A DNA stretch of 64,000 nt from CAYSUS01 sp964434165 (GTDB taxonomy: Bacteria > Planctomycetota > Planctomycetia > Pirellulales > Thermoguttaceae). Numbering within the stretch: the first letter of the stretch is position 1; the number at the start of each line of letters is the position of its first letter. The DNA is taken from NCBI GenBank assembly GCA_964434165.1, contig CAYSUS010000021.1, forward strand, positions 19,578 through 83,577. Reading direction: 5' to 3'. The notes below the pieces were generated by a model, which saw only the letters and a program-made list of their open reading frames with translations, did no database searches and was not told the DNA's origin. Made by a program: the position numbers and the translations under genes. Of the stretch, positions 7,652-16,139 are shown piece after piece.

Positions 7652-8610
7652 GGGAAGAGGGGTCAGGACTGAATGGCACTGTCGTGACGCAACCGCCTTT
7701 CACGTACATTGCTTGCGCAAACTCGGCGCGGAGCGTGTTGCGGGGCTTCTGCATGAGTTGGTAGCCGTGGCGGCGGCGTTTGAGAACCCGCGGTTCGAGA
7801 CGCCCCGGACGGTGGGAGGTTGACACCATTCGACTCGAAGTATATCGACTCGTTGAAGAGTCGACCCAGGAAAGGTCCGCGCGAATCCCGAGTTCCGGGG
7901 ACACCATACATAACTCTTGACGCCCACGAATCGATCTGATCGAGACACGGTCATGGCTCGATTAGCGCGAGTGGTTGTTCCGGGCATGCCGCACCACGTT
8001 ACCCAGCGTGGCAACCGGCGGCAGCAGACGTTCTTCTGCGACGACGATTACGCGGCCTACCTGGAATTGATGGGCCAGTGGTGCCGCGAGCGGGGCGTCG
8101 AGATTTGGGCGTATTGCCTGATGCCCAACCACGTGCATTTGATCGCCGTGCCGCGGACGGAGGACGCCCTTCGCTTGGCGATCGGCGAGGCGCACCGCCG
8201 GTACACGCGGCGGGTCAACCTCCGTGAAGGGTGGCGGGGGCATCTTTGGCAAGGCCGGTTCGCCTCGTTCGTGATGGACAAGCTTTATCTGCTGGCGGCG
8301 GCCCGGTACATCGAACTCAACCCCGTGCGCGACGGGCTGGTGGACGCGCCGAGCGAGTACCGCTGGACCAGCGCGCGGGCGCATCTGAAGCGCAAGGACG
8401 ACGGGCTGGTTCGCGTGCGGCCGCTGTTGGCGATGACCGGCAGTTGGCGGCGCTTGCTCACCAGCGCGGTAACCGAGGAGGAGTTGGAGCGGGCAAAACT
8501 TGACCAACGCTCCGGCAAGGCGGCAAATCAACGAAGAACCCCGCCTCGTCCAAGACCAAAGTGCGCCGCCCACCGACCGACAGTGCCATTCGGTCCTGAC
8601 CCCTTCTCCC
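7652..8610 (+). mobile_element. RAYT/IS200-like element bounded by 32-bp inverted repeats
   Basis: The ends at 7652-7683 (GGGAAGAGGGGTCAGGACTG...) and 8579-8610 are inverted repeats matching at about 29 of 32 positions. They enclose a tyrosine-HUH transposase gene. The GGGGTCAGG core of the ends recurs in two gene-less hairpins at 29636-29730 and 54303-54398. This is what is expected of an autonomous element and its non-autonomous derivatives. The element has inserted between the glycosyltransferase and the minus-strand CHAD gene. The 270 bp between its left end and the transposase start hold no recognisable gene. Confidence 0.75.
7953..8610 (+). pseudogene. REP-associated tyrosine transposase (RAYT), 3' end decayed
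   Basis: Transposase_17 / Y1 transposase family. From the ATG at 7953 it has the typical start (MARLARVVVPGMPHHVTQRG), the HUH metal motif in MPNHVHLIAVP, and the catalytic Tyr segment ARYIELNPVRDGLV. About 180 residues look normal. After TEEELERAKLDQRSGK the sequence no longer resembles the family C-terminus, and the frame runs through the right inverted repeat with no stop, continuing antisense through the CHAD gene to 9833. A deletion or frameshift near 8490-8560 has probably removed the native end. The catalytic core could still be made as a read-through product, but I treat the gene as inactive. Confidence 0.8.
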
Positions 8611-8663
8611 GGTGTCGCGCAGGACGATCAGGGACGGCGCGCGGACGGACCCCTTCACTCCCC

Positions 8664-9695
8664 TCACGCCGTTCGGCGGGCCAGGGTGACGGGCGGCGCG
8701 GCGGTGTCGCGCTCGGTGCGGGAGCCGTCAGGGGTCTCCGGCTGGAGCAGGGCAGCCAGCGCGAACCGCGTCTCGGGCCTTCGCCACTCGTCGCGCCACT
8801 GAAGGAAACGCCTCTGGAGGTCCGGCAGGCGCTGCTCCTGCTCCCGGATCAGGCGCTCCAAGGGCGGCCGGTGCGTCGTGACGGCCTCGGGCATCGTCCG
8901 CTCCAGCCCACGGCGGAACTCGCGGAACAGGGCCATGGCCACGCAGGCGTCGTTGATCTCGCCGAGGACCTTCTGAAGATCGGCCACCAACGGATAGAAC
9001 TGCTTGCGCAGCGGACGGTCGAAGCAGTCCACCACCACCTCCATCGCGTAGCGGACTCGCTTGCCCACGATACGCACCTCGTGCAGCGAGGCGTAGTCGG
9101 GGTGGTCCCTGGCGATCGCCGCGTCGAGTTCCTCCAACAGGCGGTGCAGCAGGCAGCGGCCCAGATCGCCGAGCGTCTGGTGGCAGCCCTTCGGCCGCCG
9201 CACCTTGGCCACGGTGGCCGCCATGAACCGCTGGAGCTCGAAGGGGTAGTTGGGACACGACGTCTCGAGCATCGACTGGGCCGGGATGCGGTGGGCCACG
9301 GCGTAGCCGATGAGCAGATCGAGCGTCGCCCGCTCCTCGGCGGCGACCCGGGCGGCCATGACGCGGAGCCGCTCCAACAGGACGTCCCAGTCCCGCGCCA
9401 GCCCGGCCGCGCGGCGAATCCTGCGGAGCCGCTTGCGGGCCGTGCTCCAGCACCCTTCCGGAAGGCAGTCTCGAAAGACGTCCAGGGCCGCGCCCGCCCG
9501 GCGCGTCGCCACGCGAAGACGATGGACATGCTCCACGTCCTCGTGGGCCCGCGCCAGCGCCAACCCGAGGGCGTCGCGCACGGCCTCCAGGCGAATCGCC
9601 AGCACGCGCTGCGCGGCGTCGGCCGCCGGCGTCTGGGCCTCCAGGTCGCTGATCCACTTGCCGCCCGTCACTCGTGTGGCCCCTGCTCCGTCCAT
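8664..9695 (-). CDS. CHAD domain protein (second copy)
   Basis: A 343-aa CHAD protein whose N-terminal half has the canonical HVHRLRVATRRAGAALDVF basic helix, and whose second half repeats the pattern with LHEVRIVGKRVRYAMEVV. Family members bind polyphosphate. Length and motifs are complete; no CYTH triphosphate-tunnel domain is attached. ATG start at 9695. The Nudix gene ends 7 nt upstream on the same strand, so the two are almost certainly one transcript. That pairing suggests polyphosphate or inositol-pyrophosphate-type metabolism. It shares only the family pattern with the other CHAD protein at 5093-5998 and is not a recent duplicate. Confidence 0.92.
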   Translation of the reverse strand: MDGAGATRVTGGKWISDLEAQTPAADAAQRVLAIRLEAVRDALGLALARAHEDVEHVHRLRVATRRAGAALDVFRDCLPEGCWSTARKRLRRIRRAAGLARDWDVLLERLRVMAARVAAEERATLDLLIGYAVAHRIPAQSMLETSCPNYPFELQRFMAATVAKVRRPKGCHQTLGDLGRCLLHRLLEELDAAIARDHPDYASLHEVRIVGKRVRYAMEVVVDCFDRPLRKQFYPLVADLQKVLGEINDACVAMALFREFRRGLERTMPEAVTTHRPPLERLIREQEQRLPDLQRRFLQWRDEWRRPETRFALAALLQPETPDGSRTERDTAAPPVTLARRTA

Positions 9696-9702
9696 GGCGT
9701 CT

Positions 9703-10098
9703 TCACGCCCCCACCGCGCTGCGCACGATCGAAGAGAGCGGCGAGCGGTCGAGCAGCGCGAGCGCCTGCTCCACCGAGAGCCATCGGCGGCGGCGCTTCT
9801 TGCGCTCCGGCCACTTCCTGGCCACCTTGCTGACCTCCATGAGGAACACGGTGACCAGGTACGCGCGGCCCGACTTGCGAACCACGAAACTGCCCACCGG
9901 CTCCCGCCGCGGCTTGCCGCGCACGCCGGCCTCTTCCCAGGCCTCCTCGGCCGCGGTCTGCCAGGGCTTGCTACCCGGCTTGACGCGCCCCTTGGGCACG
10001 ATCCACCGCTTGCCGCTACGGGTCGTCACCAGACAGATCGATCCATCTCGACGCACCAGGGCCGCGGCTTGCTGGATGCACTTTTCGCTCTGACTCAC
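9703..10098 (-). CDS. Nudix hydrolase, diphosphoinositol-polyphosphate-phosphohydrolase-like
   Basis: A 131-aa Nudix protein. It begins QQAAALVRRDGSICLVTTRSGKRWIVPKG, the pattern of the DIPP (Nudt3-like) branch, and has a modified Nudix box GRVKPGSKPWQTAAEEAWEE. The second-half EExxEE metal residues are present; the first box Glu is Ser and the usual Arg is Glu. DIPP-type enzymes cleave diphosphate bonds in inositol pyrophosphates, dinucleoside polyphosphates and sometimes polyphosphate. I start it at GTG 10098 (VSQSEKCIQQAAAL) because the 56 further upstream residues in frame are low-complexity Arg/Ala sequence; the longer form would start at 10266. It sits 7 nt upstream of a polyphosphate-binding CHAD gene. 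Confidence 0.82.
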   Translation of the reverse strand: MSQSEKCIQQAAALVRRDGSICLVTTRSGKRWIVPKGRVKPGSKPWQTAAEEAWEEAGVRGKPRREPVGSFVVRKSGRAYLVTVFLMEVSKVARKWPERKKRRRRWLSVEQALALLDRSPLSSIVRSAVGA

Positions 10099-10388
10099 AA
10101 CCCCGATCCCATGGCGAGAGAGGACTTCGAGCGACCGCCAGGCACCGGCTCGCGAGCGGGCGCGGACGCGGACGCCGCGGGCGGCGGCCCGCACGGGTCG
10201 AGCGATCCCCGATCCCCCATTCCCCGCCCTGCACGGAGCCTGGCTACCTGTGTGTTTCGGCATCACCCCAAGTTCGAGCGATCGAATCCTCGTATTTTCC
10301 TAACAAACCCCTAACAATCAGGGCGGCCCACTCCGCTGTGTGGCGGACCGCCGCCCCCTCGGTCCTACCGACCTGCCCGGGGACGGCG

Positions 10389-10418
10389 TTGGTGGCAACG
10401 GGTCTGGCGAGCTACACT
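10389..10418 (+). promoter_or_regulatory. Putative sigma-70 promoter, near-leaderless
   Basis: TTGGTG (10389-10394), an 18-bp spacer, TACACT (10413-10418). The predicted transcript start falls at or next to the ATG at 10426, which would make the amidotransferase mRNA leaderless. No Shine-Dalgarno precedes that ATG, which agrees. Confidence 0.45.
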
Positions 10419-10425
10419 ACCTCCG

Positions 10426-11148
10426 ATGCAACGGCTCTTGATCGTCAAGCTCGGAAGCACGTTCGCCGATCTCGTGTCCCAGTCCGGCGACTTCGAGGAC
10501 TGGATTCTCCAGCGGCTGCGGATGCCCGCCGATCGGGTTCGGGTAATCGACGTCGCGGGCGGCGACCGCTTGCCGGCTTGCGACGGGATGGACGGATGCG
10601 TGCTGACCGGGTCGCACGCCATGGTCACCGACCGCGAGCCGTGGAGCGAGCAGACCGCGGCCTGGCTGCCGGGGCTGGTCGCGCGCGGGATTCCCGTCCT
10701 GGGGATCTGCTACGGGCATCAGCTTCTCGCCCACGCCTTGGGCGGGCGCGTAGGGGACAACCCGCGCGGCCGCGAGTTCGGTACGGCGTCGATCGAGCTC
10801 CTTCCCGGGGCTGGACTCGACCCGCTCCTGGCCGGCCTGTCGAGCCCGATCTCCGGCCACACCAGTCACACGCAGAGCGTGCTCGCGCTGCCGCCGCGCG
10901 CGGAGCCGCTGGCATCGAGCGATAGGGACTCGCACCAGGCCTTCCGCGTCGGCCGCTGCGCCTGGGGCGTCCAGTTTCATCCCGAGTTCGACGCCCGCGT
11001 TGCCGCGGCCTACGTCACCCGTTGCCGCGAGGCGCTCCGGGCCGAAGGCCAGGATCCCGACCAGCTCGAAGCCGCCATCCGCGAGACCCCCGAGGCCGAG
11101 GAGATACTACGGCGGTTCGGAGAGGGCGTGTCGAGCGGCGGGTGGTGA
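10426..11148 (+). CDS. Class I glutamine amidotransferase-like protein
   Basis: A 240-aa stand-alone class I GATase (GMP-synthase-like glutaminase fold). The nucleophile Cys is in PVLGICYGHQLLAHALGG, the catalytic His and Glu in WGVQFHPEFD, and HTSHTQSV forms the typical loop before them. No synthetase domain is attached, so the ammonia acceptor or alternative substrate is unknown; many stand-alone members act on gamma-glutamyl compounds. A near-leaderless promoter lies just upstream. It ends 81 nt from the convergent RNA methyltransferase gene. Confidence 0.88.
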   Translation: MQRLLIVKLGSTFADLVSQSGDFEDWILQRLRMPADRVRVIDVAGGDRLPACDGMDGCVLTGSHAMVTDREPWSEQTAAWLPGLVARGIPVLGICYGHQLLAHALGGRVGDNPRGREFGTASIELLPGAGLDPLLAGLSSPISGHTSHTQSVLALPPRAEPLASSDRDSHQAFRVGRCAWGVQFHPEFDARVAAAYVTRCREALRAEGQDPDQLEAAIRETPEAEEILRRFGEGVSSGGW

Positions 11149-11229
11149 GACGCAAGCGGCGGTCCAGAGCGCTCGCCCGCCCGGCTCGCATGCTGGAAGC
11201 CGCAGCATGACGTGTCGTGCGGCGTGTCG

Positions 11230-12030
11230 TCACGCGCGGGCCCGCTGCCGCCGCGCTTCGTAGAACAGCACGGCCGCGGCGGCCGAGACGTTGAGGCTGT
11301 CGGCCACGCCCCGCATGGGGAGGCGCACGGGCACGACCCCGTCGCCGGACCACGCGGGGGAGAGACCACGGGCTTCGCTCCCCAGCACGACCGCGCTCCG
11401 CTGCGTCCAATCGACCTCCGCGTACTCCAGGTCCGCATCCACCCGGGCGGCATAGACCGCCAGGCGATGGGCGCGAAGCCACGCCATGGCCGCCTCCGTC
11501 GCGGCGGCAGCCACGGGCATGGTGAACACCGTCCCCAGGCTGGCGCGGATCGTGTTGGGGTTGTACAGGTCGGTGCGGGGATCGGCCACGACAAGGGCGG
11601 AGACCCCGGCTCCATCGGCGCTGCGGAGTACGGCGCCCACGTTGCCGGGCTTCTCCACCCCCTCGAGCACGGCGACCAGGGGCCGGCCGGGCAGTTCGAT
11701 CGCCTCCAGCCGCGCCTGAGGCATTTCGGCCACTCCGATCAGCCCCTCGCACCGACGGCCGAAGGAGAGCCGCTCCAGAATCGCCTCGGTGACTTCCAGG
11801 ACCTCCGCCCCGGCACGCGGCAGCAGCTCGACGAGCTCCACGGCCCGGCGGCTCTCGCACAATGGAGGGCAGACGAAGACCTCCTCGACGCGCGCGCCTG
11901 CTTCCACCGCGCGGCGAAGCTCCCGCGCGCCGTCGATGAGGATGCGGCCCTGCTTGGCGCGGTGGCGCCCGTCGCGGAGCCGCATCGCCGCCTTGACGCG
12001 CGGATTCTGGAGGCTGGTGATTCGCGTCAC
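11230..12030 (-). CDS. TrmH/SpoU-family RNA 2'-O-methyltransferase
   Basis: A 266-aa SPOUT methyltransferase that transfers a methyl from SAM to a ribose 2'-OH in rRNA or tRNA. The N-terminal substrate-binding domain (TRITSLQNPRVKAAMRLRDGRHR) precedes the knotted catalytic domain, which has the three motifs: EGVEKPGNVGAVLRSADG, VVLGSEARGL and PMRGVADSLNVSAAAAVLFYE. The GTG at 12030 is chosen because it overlaps the upstream gene's TGA as GTGA, a sign of translational coupling, and because the family pattern begins right there. The exact RNA target is not predictable. Confidence 0.92.
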   Translation of the reverse strand: MTRITSLQNPRVKAAMRLRDGRHRAKQGRILIDGARELRRAVEAGARVEEVFVCPPLCESRRAVELVELLPRAGAEVLEVTEAILERLSFGRRCEGLIGVAEMPQARLEAIELPGRPLVAVLEGVEKPGNVGAVLRSADGAGVSALVVADPRTDLYNPNTIRASLGTVFTMPVAAAATEAAMAWLRAHRLAVYAARVDADLEYAEVDWTQRSAVVLGSEARGLSPAWSGDGVVPVRLPMRGVADSLNVSAAAAVLFYEARRQRARA

Positions 12031-12896
12031 GGCGTGCTCCGCTGCCAGGTCACGATGCTTCCCGAAGGCAGGCACCTGCCGGCGATCGACGGAACCTCCA
12101 ACTCGCCGGCGCGAAGCTCGCCCGAGGCCGCGTCGTCCAGGGCCTCGGTCACCATGTTGGCAAGGCGCTTCGGGCCGAAGCCGGGGGTGTGCGCGGTGAG
12201 CAGCAGGAACCGCCGCCGGCCCGCGGTCAGCTCCCCGCAGTATCGCAGCAGGCGCGGCAGATCGCGACCGAGGCGCCACACTTCGCCGCGACGTCCGTGA
12301 CCGTAGCTGGGCGGGTCGAGGATCACCGCCTCGTACTCCGCGCCCCGGCGAAGCTCTCGCTTGACGAACTTCAGCGCGTCCTCGCAGATCCAGCGCACTC
12401 GGGCGTCCTCCAGGCCCGAGAGGCGCGCGTTGCGCCGCGCCCACTCGACGATGTTGCCGGCGGCGTCCACGTGCGTGACCTCAGCGCTGGCGTCGGCGGC
12501 AGCCAGGGTGCTCCCGCCCGTGTAGGCGAAGAGGTTCAGGATTCGCATGGGGCGCGATCCGCGCGCGGCCCTCTCGGCGATCCAGTCCCAGTTGACCGCC
12601 TGCTCGGGAAATAGCCCGAGATGGCCGAAATCCGTCCGCTTCAGCTCGAACACGGCGCGGCCGTGGGCGACCGTCCAGCGGTCGGGCAGGGCGCGGGCGA
12701 GGACCCACTGCCCGTCGCGCGGCCCTCGCCGCTCGAACCGCGCGTCTGCGGTCTTCCACAACGCGGGATCAGAGACGGGCAGTCCCTCGACGGCCGGGCA
12801 GGGCCGGTCGAGCACCACGCGAGCCAGTCGTTCCAGGCGGCGGCCCCGGCCAAAGTCGAGAAGCGCGTACTGATCGGGCGAAAACATCCCTGCCAT
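12027..12896 (-). CDS. Class I SAM-dependent methyltransferase (RlmI-like)
   Basis: A 289-aa Rossmann methyltransferase. SAM-binding motif I is in ILNLFAYTGGSTLAAA, the acidic residue follows in VTHVDAAGNIVEWARRN, and the catalytic motif IV is ILDPPSYGHG. This fits the 23S rRNA (cytosine-C5)/RlmI-RlmK-type group, without a PUA domain. The ATG at 12896 (MAGMFSPDQYALLDF) is favoured over the earlier in-frame ATG at 12953, because the conserved DFG pattern starts here. The stop overlaps the start of the TrmH gene by 4 nt, so the two RNA-modification enzymes are coupled. Confidence 0.88.
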   Translation of the reverse strand: MAGMFSPDQYALLDFGRGRRLERLARVVLDRPCPAVEGLPVSDPALWKTADARFERRGPRDGQWVLARALPDRWTVAHGRAVFELKRTDFGHLGLFPEQAVNWDWIAERAARGSRPMRILNLFAYTGGSTLAAADASAEVTHVDAAGNIVEWARRNARLSGLEDARVRWICEDALKFVKRELRRGAEYEAVILDPPSYGHGRRGEVWRLGRDLPRLLRYCGELTAGRRRFLLLTAHTPGFGPKRLANMVTEALDDAASGELRAGELEVPSIAGRCLPSGSIVTWQRSTP

Positions 12897-13075
12897 CGTA
12901 TTCCGTCGCGCGGGGTCCTCCAAGGCGGGGGCCGCATGACCGGCGCGACACATGCCAACCGCACTCCCCTCTTGCCTCCAGGCGAATCGTGGCCAAGAAT
13001 GAATTCTGGGCGGGGAGCGGGCCCTGCCCTTTTGTCGCGGGTTATCCGGACTCTGTTCCCACGCGGAGGACGACC

Positions 13076-13270
13076 ATGGCGCGCTATGCGATCATCGAGA
13101 CCGAAGCAGGCTTGACGGTTGCCGAGATGCTCCACGCGGCGCGGCCGGAAGACGAGGCGAAGCGCCTCGGCGGCGTGGTCGTCGATCCCGGACCGTACCC
13201 GTCCTACGAAGAGGCCTACGACGCCATGCTCGCCCTGGCCGACGACTCGGACGAGGAGGAGCTGGCGTAA
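13076..13270 (+). CDS. Small acidic protein of unknown function
   Basis: A 64-aa protein (MARYAIIETEAGLTVAEM...) with a strongly acidic tail (DDSDEEELA). GGAGG lies 6 nt before the ATG and GC at third positions is high, so it is a real gene. It looks soluble and has no Cys, signal peptide or TM segment. I do not recognise a named family. It is transcribed alone, divergently from the RlmI-like gene and convergent with lpdA, with a palindromic repeat after the stop. Confidence 0.75.
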   Translation: MARYAIIETEAGLTVAEMLHAARPEDEAKRLGGVVVDPGPYPSYEEAYDAMLALADDSDEEELA

Positions 13271-13297
13271 GCTTGGGACTTGGCGGGTGCCTGGGGA

Positions 13298-13328
13298 GGC
13301 TTCCGAAGTCTTGAAGAGTTCGGAAGTC
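13298..13328. repeat. Double-palindrome repeat, copy 2 (diverged)
   Basis: GGCTTCCGAAGTC, loop TTGAA, GAGTTCGGAAGTCC. Mismatches occur in the outer arms, but the 5-nt loop spacing matches copy 1. It lies between the convergent ends of the small acidic protein gene and lpdA. Confidence 0.8.
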
Positions 13329-13357
13329 CGCTTGCAGGTCTGCTCTTTGCGGCTGGC

Positions 13358-14749
13358 CTACATGTGCAGCGGACGCCCGTCCACGGCCAGGGCGGCCTCG
13401 TGCACGGCCTCGGCGAGCGTGGGGTGGGCGTGGGAGATGCGGGCGAGGTCTTCGCTCGTGGCGCCCAGTTCCATGGCCACGGTCGCCTCGGCGATCAGGT
13501 CACCCGCCCGAACGCCCAGGACGTGCACGCCCAGGATGCGGTCGGTCTCTTCCTCGGCGAGGATCTTGACCAGCCCGTCGGTCTCGCCGAGCGTGCGAGC
13601 GCGCCCGCTGGCAACGAAAGGGAACGCGCCCTTGCGATACGCGCGCCCCTCCTGCTGGAGCGCCTCCTCGGTCTTCCCCACGCTGGCGATCTCGGGGTGG
13701 GTATAGACCACGGCCGGGATGGCGTCGTAGTTGACGTGTCCGTAGCCGCTGGCGATCCGCTCGACGCAGGCCACGGCCTCGTCCGAGGCCTTGTGCGCGA
13801 GCATGGCCCCGCCGATGCAGTCGCCGACCGCATACACGCCCTCGGCCGCGGTGGCGAAGTGCTCATCGACCTCGATACGACCGGCCCTGTCGCGCTCGAT
13901 GCCGAGCGCGTCGAGCCCCAGACCGTCGGTGTTCGCCCTGCGCCCCACGGCCAACAGAACGCGGTCGCACTCGATCGGGTCGAGCCCTTCGCGCTCCACC
14001 CGGCAGCGATCGTCCTGGACGTACGCCCGCTGGACGCGCGTGCCGAGGTGAAACTCCAGGCCCTGGCGCTTGAGGATGCGCTGGGCCTGGCCGGCGATCT
14101 CGGCGTCGGTGCCGGGCAGGATGCGGTCGAGGGCCTCCAGCACGGTGACCCTGGCCCCTAGCCGTTTCCACACCGAGCCCAGCTCCAGCCCGATATAGCC
14201 CGCTCCGATCACCACCAGGTGCTTCGGCACTCCACCATAGGCGAGGGCCTCGGTGCTGGTGCCGATCCGATCGCCGTCGAGCTCCACGCCGGGCAGAGGC
14301 GCCGGCGTGCTGCCCGCGGCGATCAGGCAGTTCTTGAAGGAGAGCGACTCGCGCCCGGCCGGCCCCTCGACGAGCAGTTTCCCGGGGCCTTCAAGACGCC
14401 CACGGCCGTGGAAGCGGCGGATGGCGTGCTTCTTGAAAAGCCCTTCGATCCCGCGGCAGAGCGTGGCCACGACGTCGTCCTTGCGCTTCATCATGGCCGC
14501 CAGGTCGAGCTCGACGCCGGCGGTCTTCACGCCGTGGCGGGCGAGCCCTCGGGTGGCCTCAAGGAGCTTCTCGCTCGATTCCAGCAGGGCCTTGCTGGGG
14601 ATGCAGCCCACGCGCAGGCAGGTGCCGCCAAGCTGGGCGTTCGCGTCGATGCAGGCGGTCTTCATTCCGAGCTGGGCGGCACGGATGGCGGCCACGTAGC
14701 CGCCGGGGCCGGCCCCGATCACGGCAAGGTCAAAGGTCGTCTCGTCCAC
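13358..14749 (-). CDS. lpdA: Dihydrolipoyl dehydrogenase (E3)
   Basis: A 463-aa FAD disulfide oxidoreductase that reoxidises the dihydrolipoyl group of the 2-oxoglutarate dehydrogenase complex using NAD+. FAD is bound by VIGAGPGGYVAAIRAAQLG; the redox disulfide is GGTCLRVGCIPSKALL; the NAD site is VVIGAGYIGLELGSVW; the active-site His-Glu pair is in HAHPTLAEAVHEA. It starts at GTG 14749, 4 nt after the sucB stop, as the last gene of the sucA-sucB-lpdA operon. It is a complete, ordinary enzyme. Confidence 0.97.
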   Translation of the reverse strand: MDETTFDLAVIGAGPGGYVAAIRAAQLGMKTACIDANAQLGGTCLRVGCIPSKALLESSEKLLEATRGLARHGVKTAGVELDLAAMMKRKDDVVATLCRGIEGLFKKHAIRRFHGRGRLEGPGKLLVEGPAGRESLSFKNCLIAAGSTPAPLPGVELDGDRIGTSTEALAYGGVPKHLVVIGAGYIGLELGSVWKRLGARVTVLEALDRILPGTDAEIAGQAQRILKRQGLEFHLGTRVQRAYVQDDRCRVEREGLDPIECDRVLLAVGRRANTDGLGLDALGIERDRAGRIEVDEHFATAAEGVYAVGDCIGGAMLAHKASDEAVACVERIASGYGHVNYDAIPAVVYTHPEIASVGKTEEALQQEGRAYRKGAFPFVASGRARTLGETDGLVKILAEEETDRILGVHVLGVRAGDLIAEATVAMELGATSEDLARISHAHPTLAEAVHEAALAVDGRPLHM

Positions 14750-14753
14750 GGTG

Positions 14754-16082
14754 TCACACCTCGAGGATCAGCCGGGCGGGGTCTTCGATCAACTCCTTGA
14801 TCGTGCGCAGGAACGTGACCGCCTCGCGCCCGTCCACCAGGCGGTGGTCGTACGTCAGGGCCAGGTACATCATCGGGCGGATCACCACCTGGCCGTCGCG
14901 GGCGACGGGCCGCTCCTGGATCGCGTGCATCCCCAGGATGCCGCTCTGCGGCGGGTTGACGATGGGCGTGGAGAGGAGCGAGCCGTAGATCCCGCCGTTG
15001 GTGATGCTGAACGTGCCGCCTTCCAGCTCCTCCGGCGTGATCTTGCCCTCCGGGGCGCGGCGTCCGAAGTCGGCGATCGCCTGCTCGATCTCGGCGAAGC
15101 TCATGCGCTCGCAGTTGCGCAGCACGGGCACGACCAGCCCCTTGCCCCCGCCGATGGCGATGCCGACATCGTAGTAGTTGCGATAGACGACGCTCTTGTC
15201 GCGCAGCTCGGCGTTAACCTGCGGGAAGCGCTTGAGGGCCTCGACCGCAGCCTTGACGAAGAACGACATGAAGCCGAGCTTGATCGCGTACTTCTTCTGG
15301 AACACCTCCTGGTACTTCTTGCGCAGGGCCATCACGCCCGACATGTCGGCCTCGTTGAACGTCGTCAATAGCGCCGCCTGCTGCTGGGCCTCCAGGAGGC
15401 GCGTGGCGATCGCGCGGCGGATCATGCTCATCGGCACGACCTCTTCCTGCCGCGCCGGGGCGGGCGCCGCTTCCTCTTCCTGCGCGGAATGCGGCCTGGC
15501 CACCTCGGGCCGCTTCGGCTCCGGCGGCCGCGCCGGGGACGGGGGCTTGCCTGGCGCCTCGACGTGCCGCAGCACATCCTCCTTCAGCAGGCGCCCGCCC
15601 GGCCCTGAGGCCGCGACCTCTTCGGCTTGAAGGTCGTACTCCGCCAGGAGCCTTCGCGCCGAGGGCGTGACCACGGCGGTCGCGGCGCCCCGCTCGGCCT
15701 CTTCCCGCTGTCCGTCGGCGGCCTTGCCGGCCCTGGGACCCTTGGGCGCCGGTTTCTGGCCGTCGGCCTTCGAGGCGGACGCGGCGTCTTCCTTCCCGTC
15801 GGCAGCCGCTTGGGCTTCGTCCCGGCCGCGCCCGGCGGGCTGGGCCGTCTCGTCGATCGTGGCGATTACGTCGCCCACCGAGGCGAACTCGCCGTCCGGC
15901 TTGACGATCGCGGCGAGGGTCCCGGCCTCGGGCGACGGCAGCTGAAACGTGGCCTTCTCGCTCTCGATCTCGACGAGGTCCTCGTCCCGCTCGACCCAAT
16001 CGCCCTCCTGCTTGAGCCACTGGGCGACCTGCACCTCGTGGACCGACTCGCCGAGCTCCGGGATTCGCACTTCGATGGACAT
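14754..16082 (-). CDS. sucB: Dihydrolipoyllysine-residue succinyltransferase (E2o)
   Basis: A 442-aa E2 component of the 2-oxoglutarate dehydrogenase complex. One N-terminal lipoyl domain carries the lipoylated Lys in EIESEKATFQLPSPEAG. It is followed by an Ala/Lys/Glu-rich linker, a peripheral subunit-binding domain (TPSARRLLAEYDLQAEEV), a Pro-rich linker and the C-terminal acyltransferase with HRLVDGREAV (HxxxDG). MSIEVRIPELGESVHEVQVAQW is the standard start. The sucA gene ends 57 nt upstream and lpdA follows after 4 nt. Confidence 0.97.
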   Translation of the reverse strand: MSIEVRIPELGESVHEVQVAQWLKQEGDWVERDEDLVEIESEKATFQLPSPEAGTLAAIVKPDGEFASVGDVIATIDETAQPAGRGRDEAQAAADGKEDAASASKADGQKPAPKGPRAGKAADGQREEAERGAATAVVTPSARRLLAEYDLQAEEVAASGPGGRLLKEDVLRHVEAPGKPPSPARPPEPKRPEVARPHSAQEEEAAPAPARQEEVVPMSMIRRAIATRLLEAQQQAALLTTFNEADMSGVMALRKKYQEVFQKKYAIKLGFMSFFVKAAVEALKRFPQVNAELRDKSVVYRNYYDVGIAIGGGKGLVVPVLRNCERMSFAEIEQAIADFGRRAPEGKITPEELEGGTFSITNGGIYGSLLSTPIVNPPQSGILGMHAIQERPVARDGQVVIRPMMYLALTYDHRLVDGREAVTFLRTIKELIEDPARLILEV

Positions 16083-16139
16083 GGGAGGGTCGATGACAAA
16101 TGATGAATGACAGAGGATAAACGATGAATGCCGGATCCT

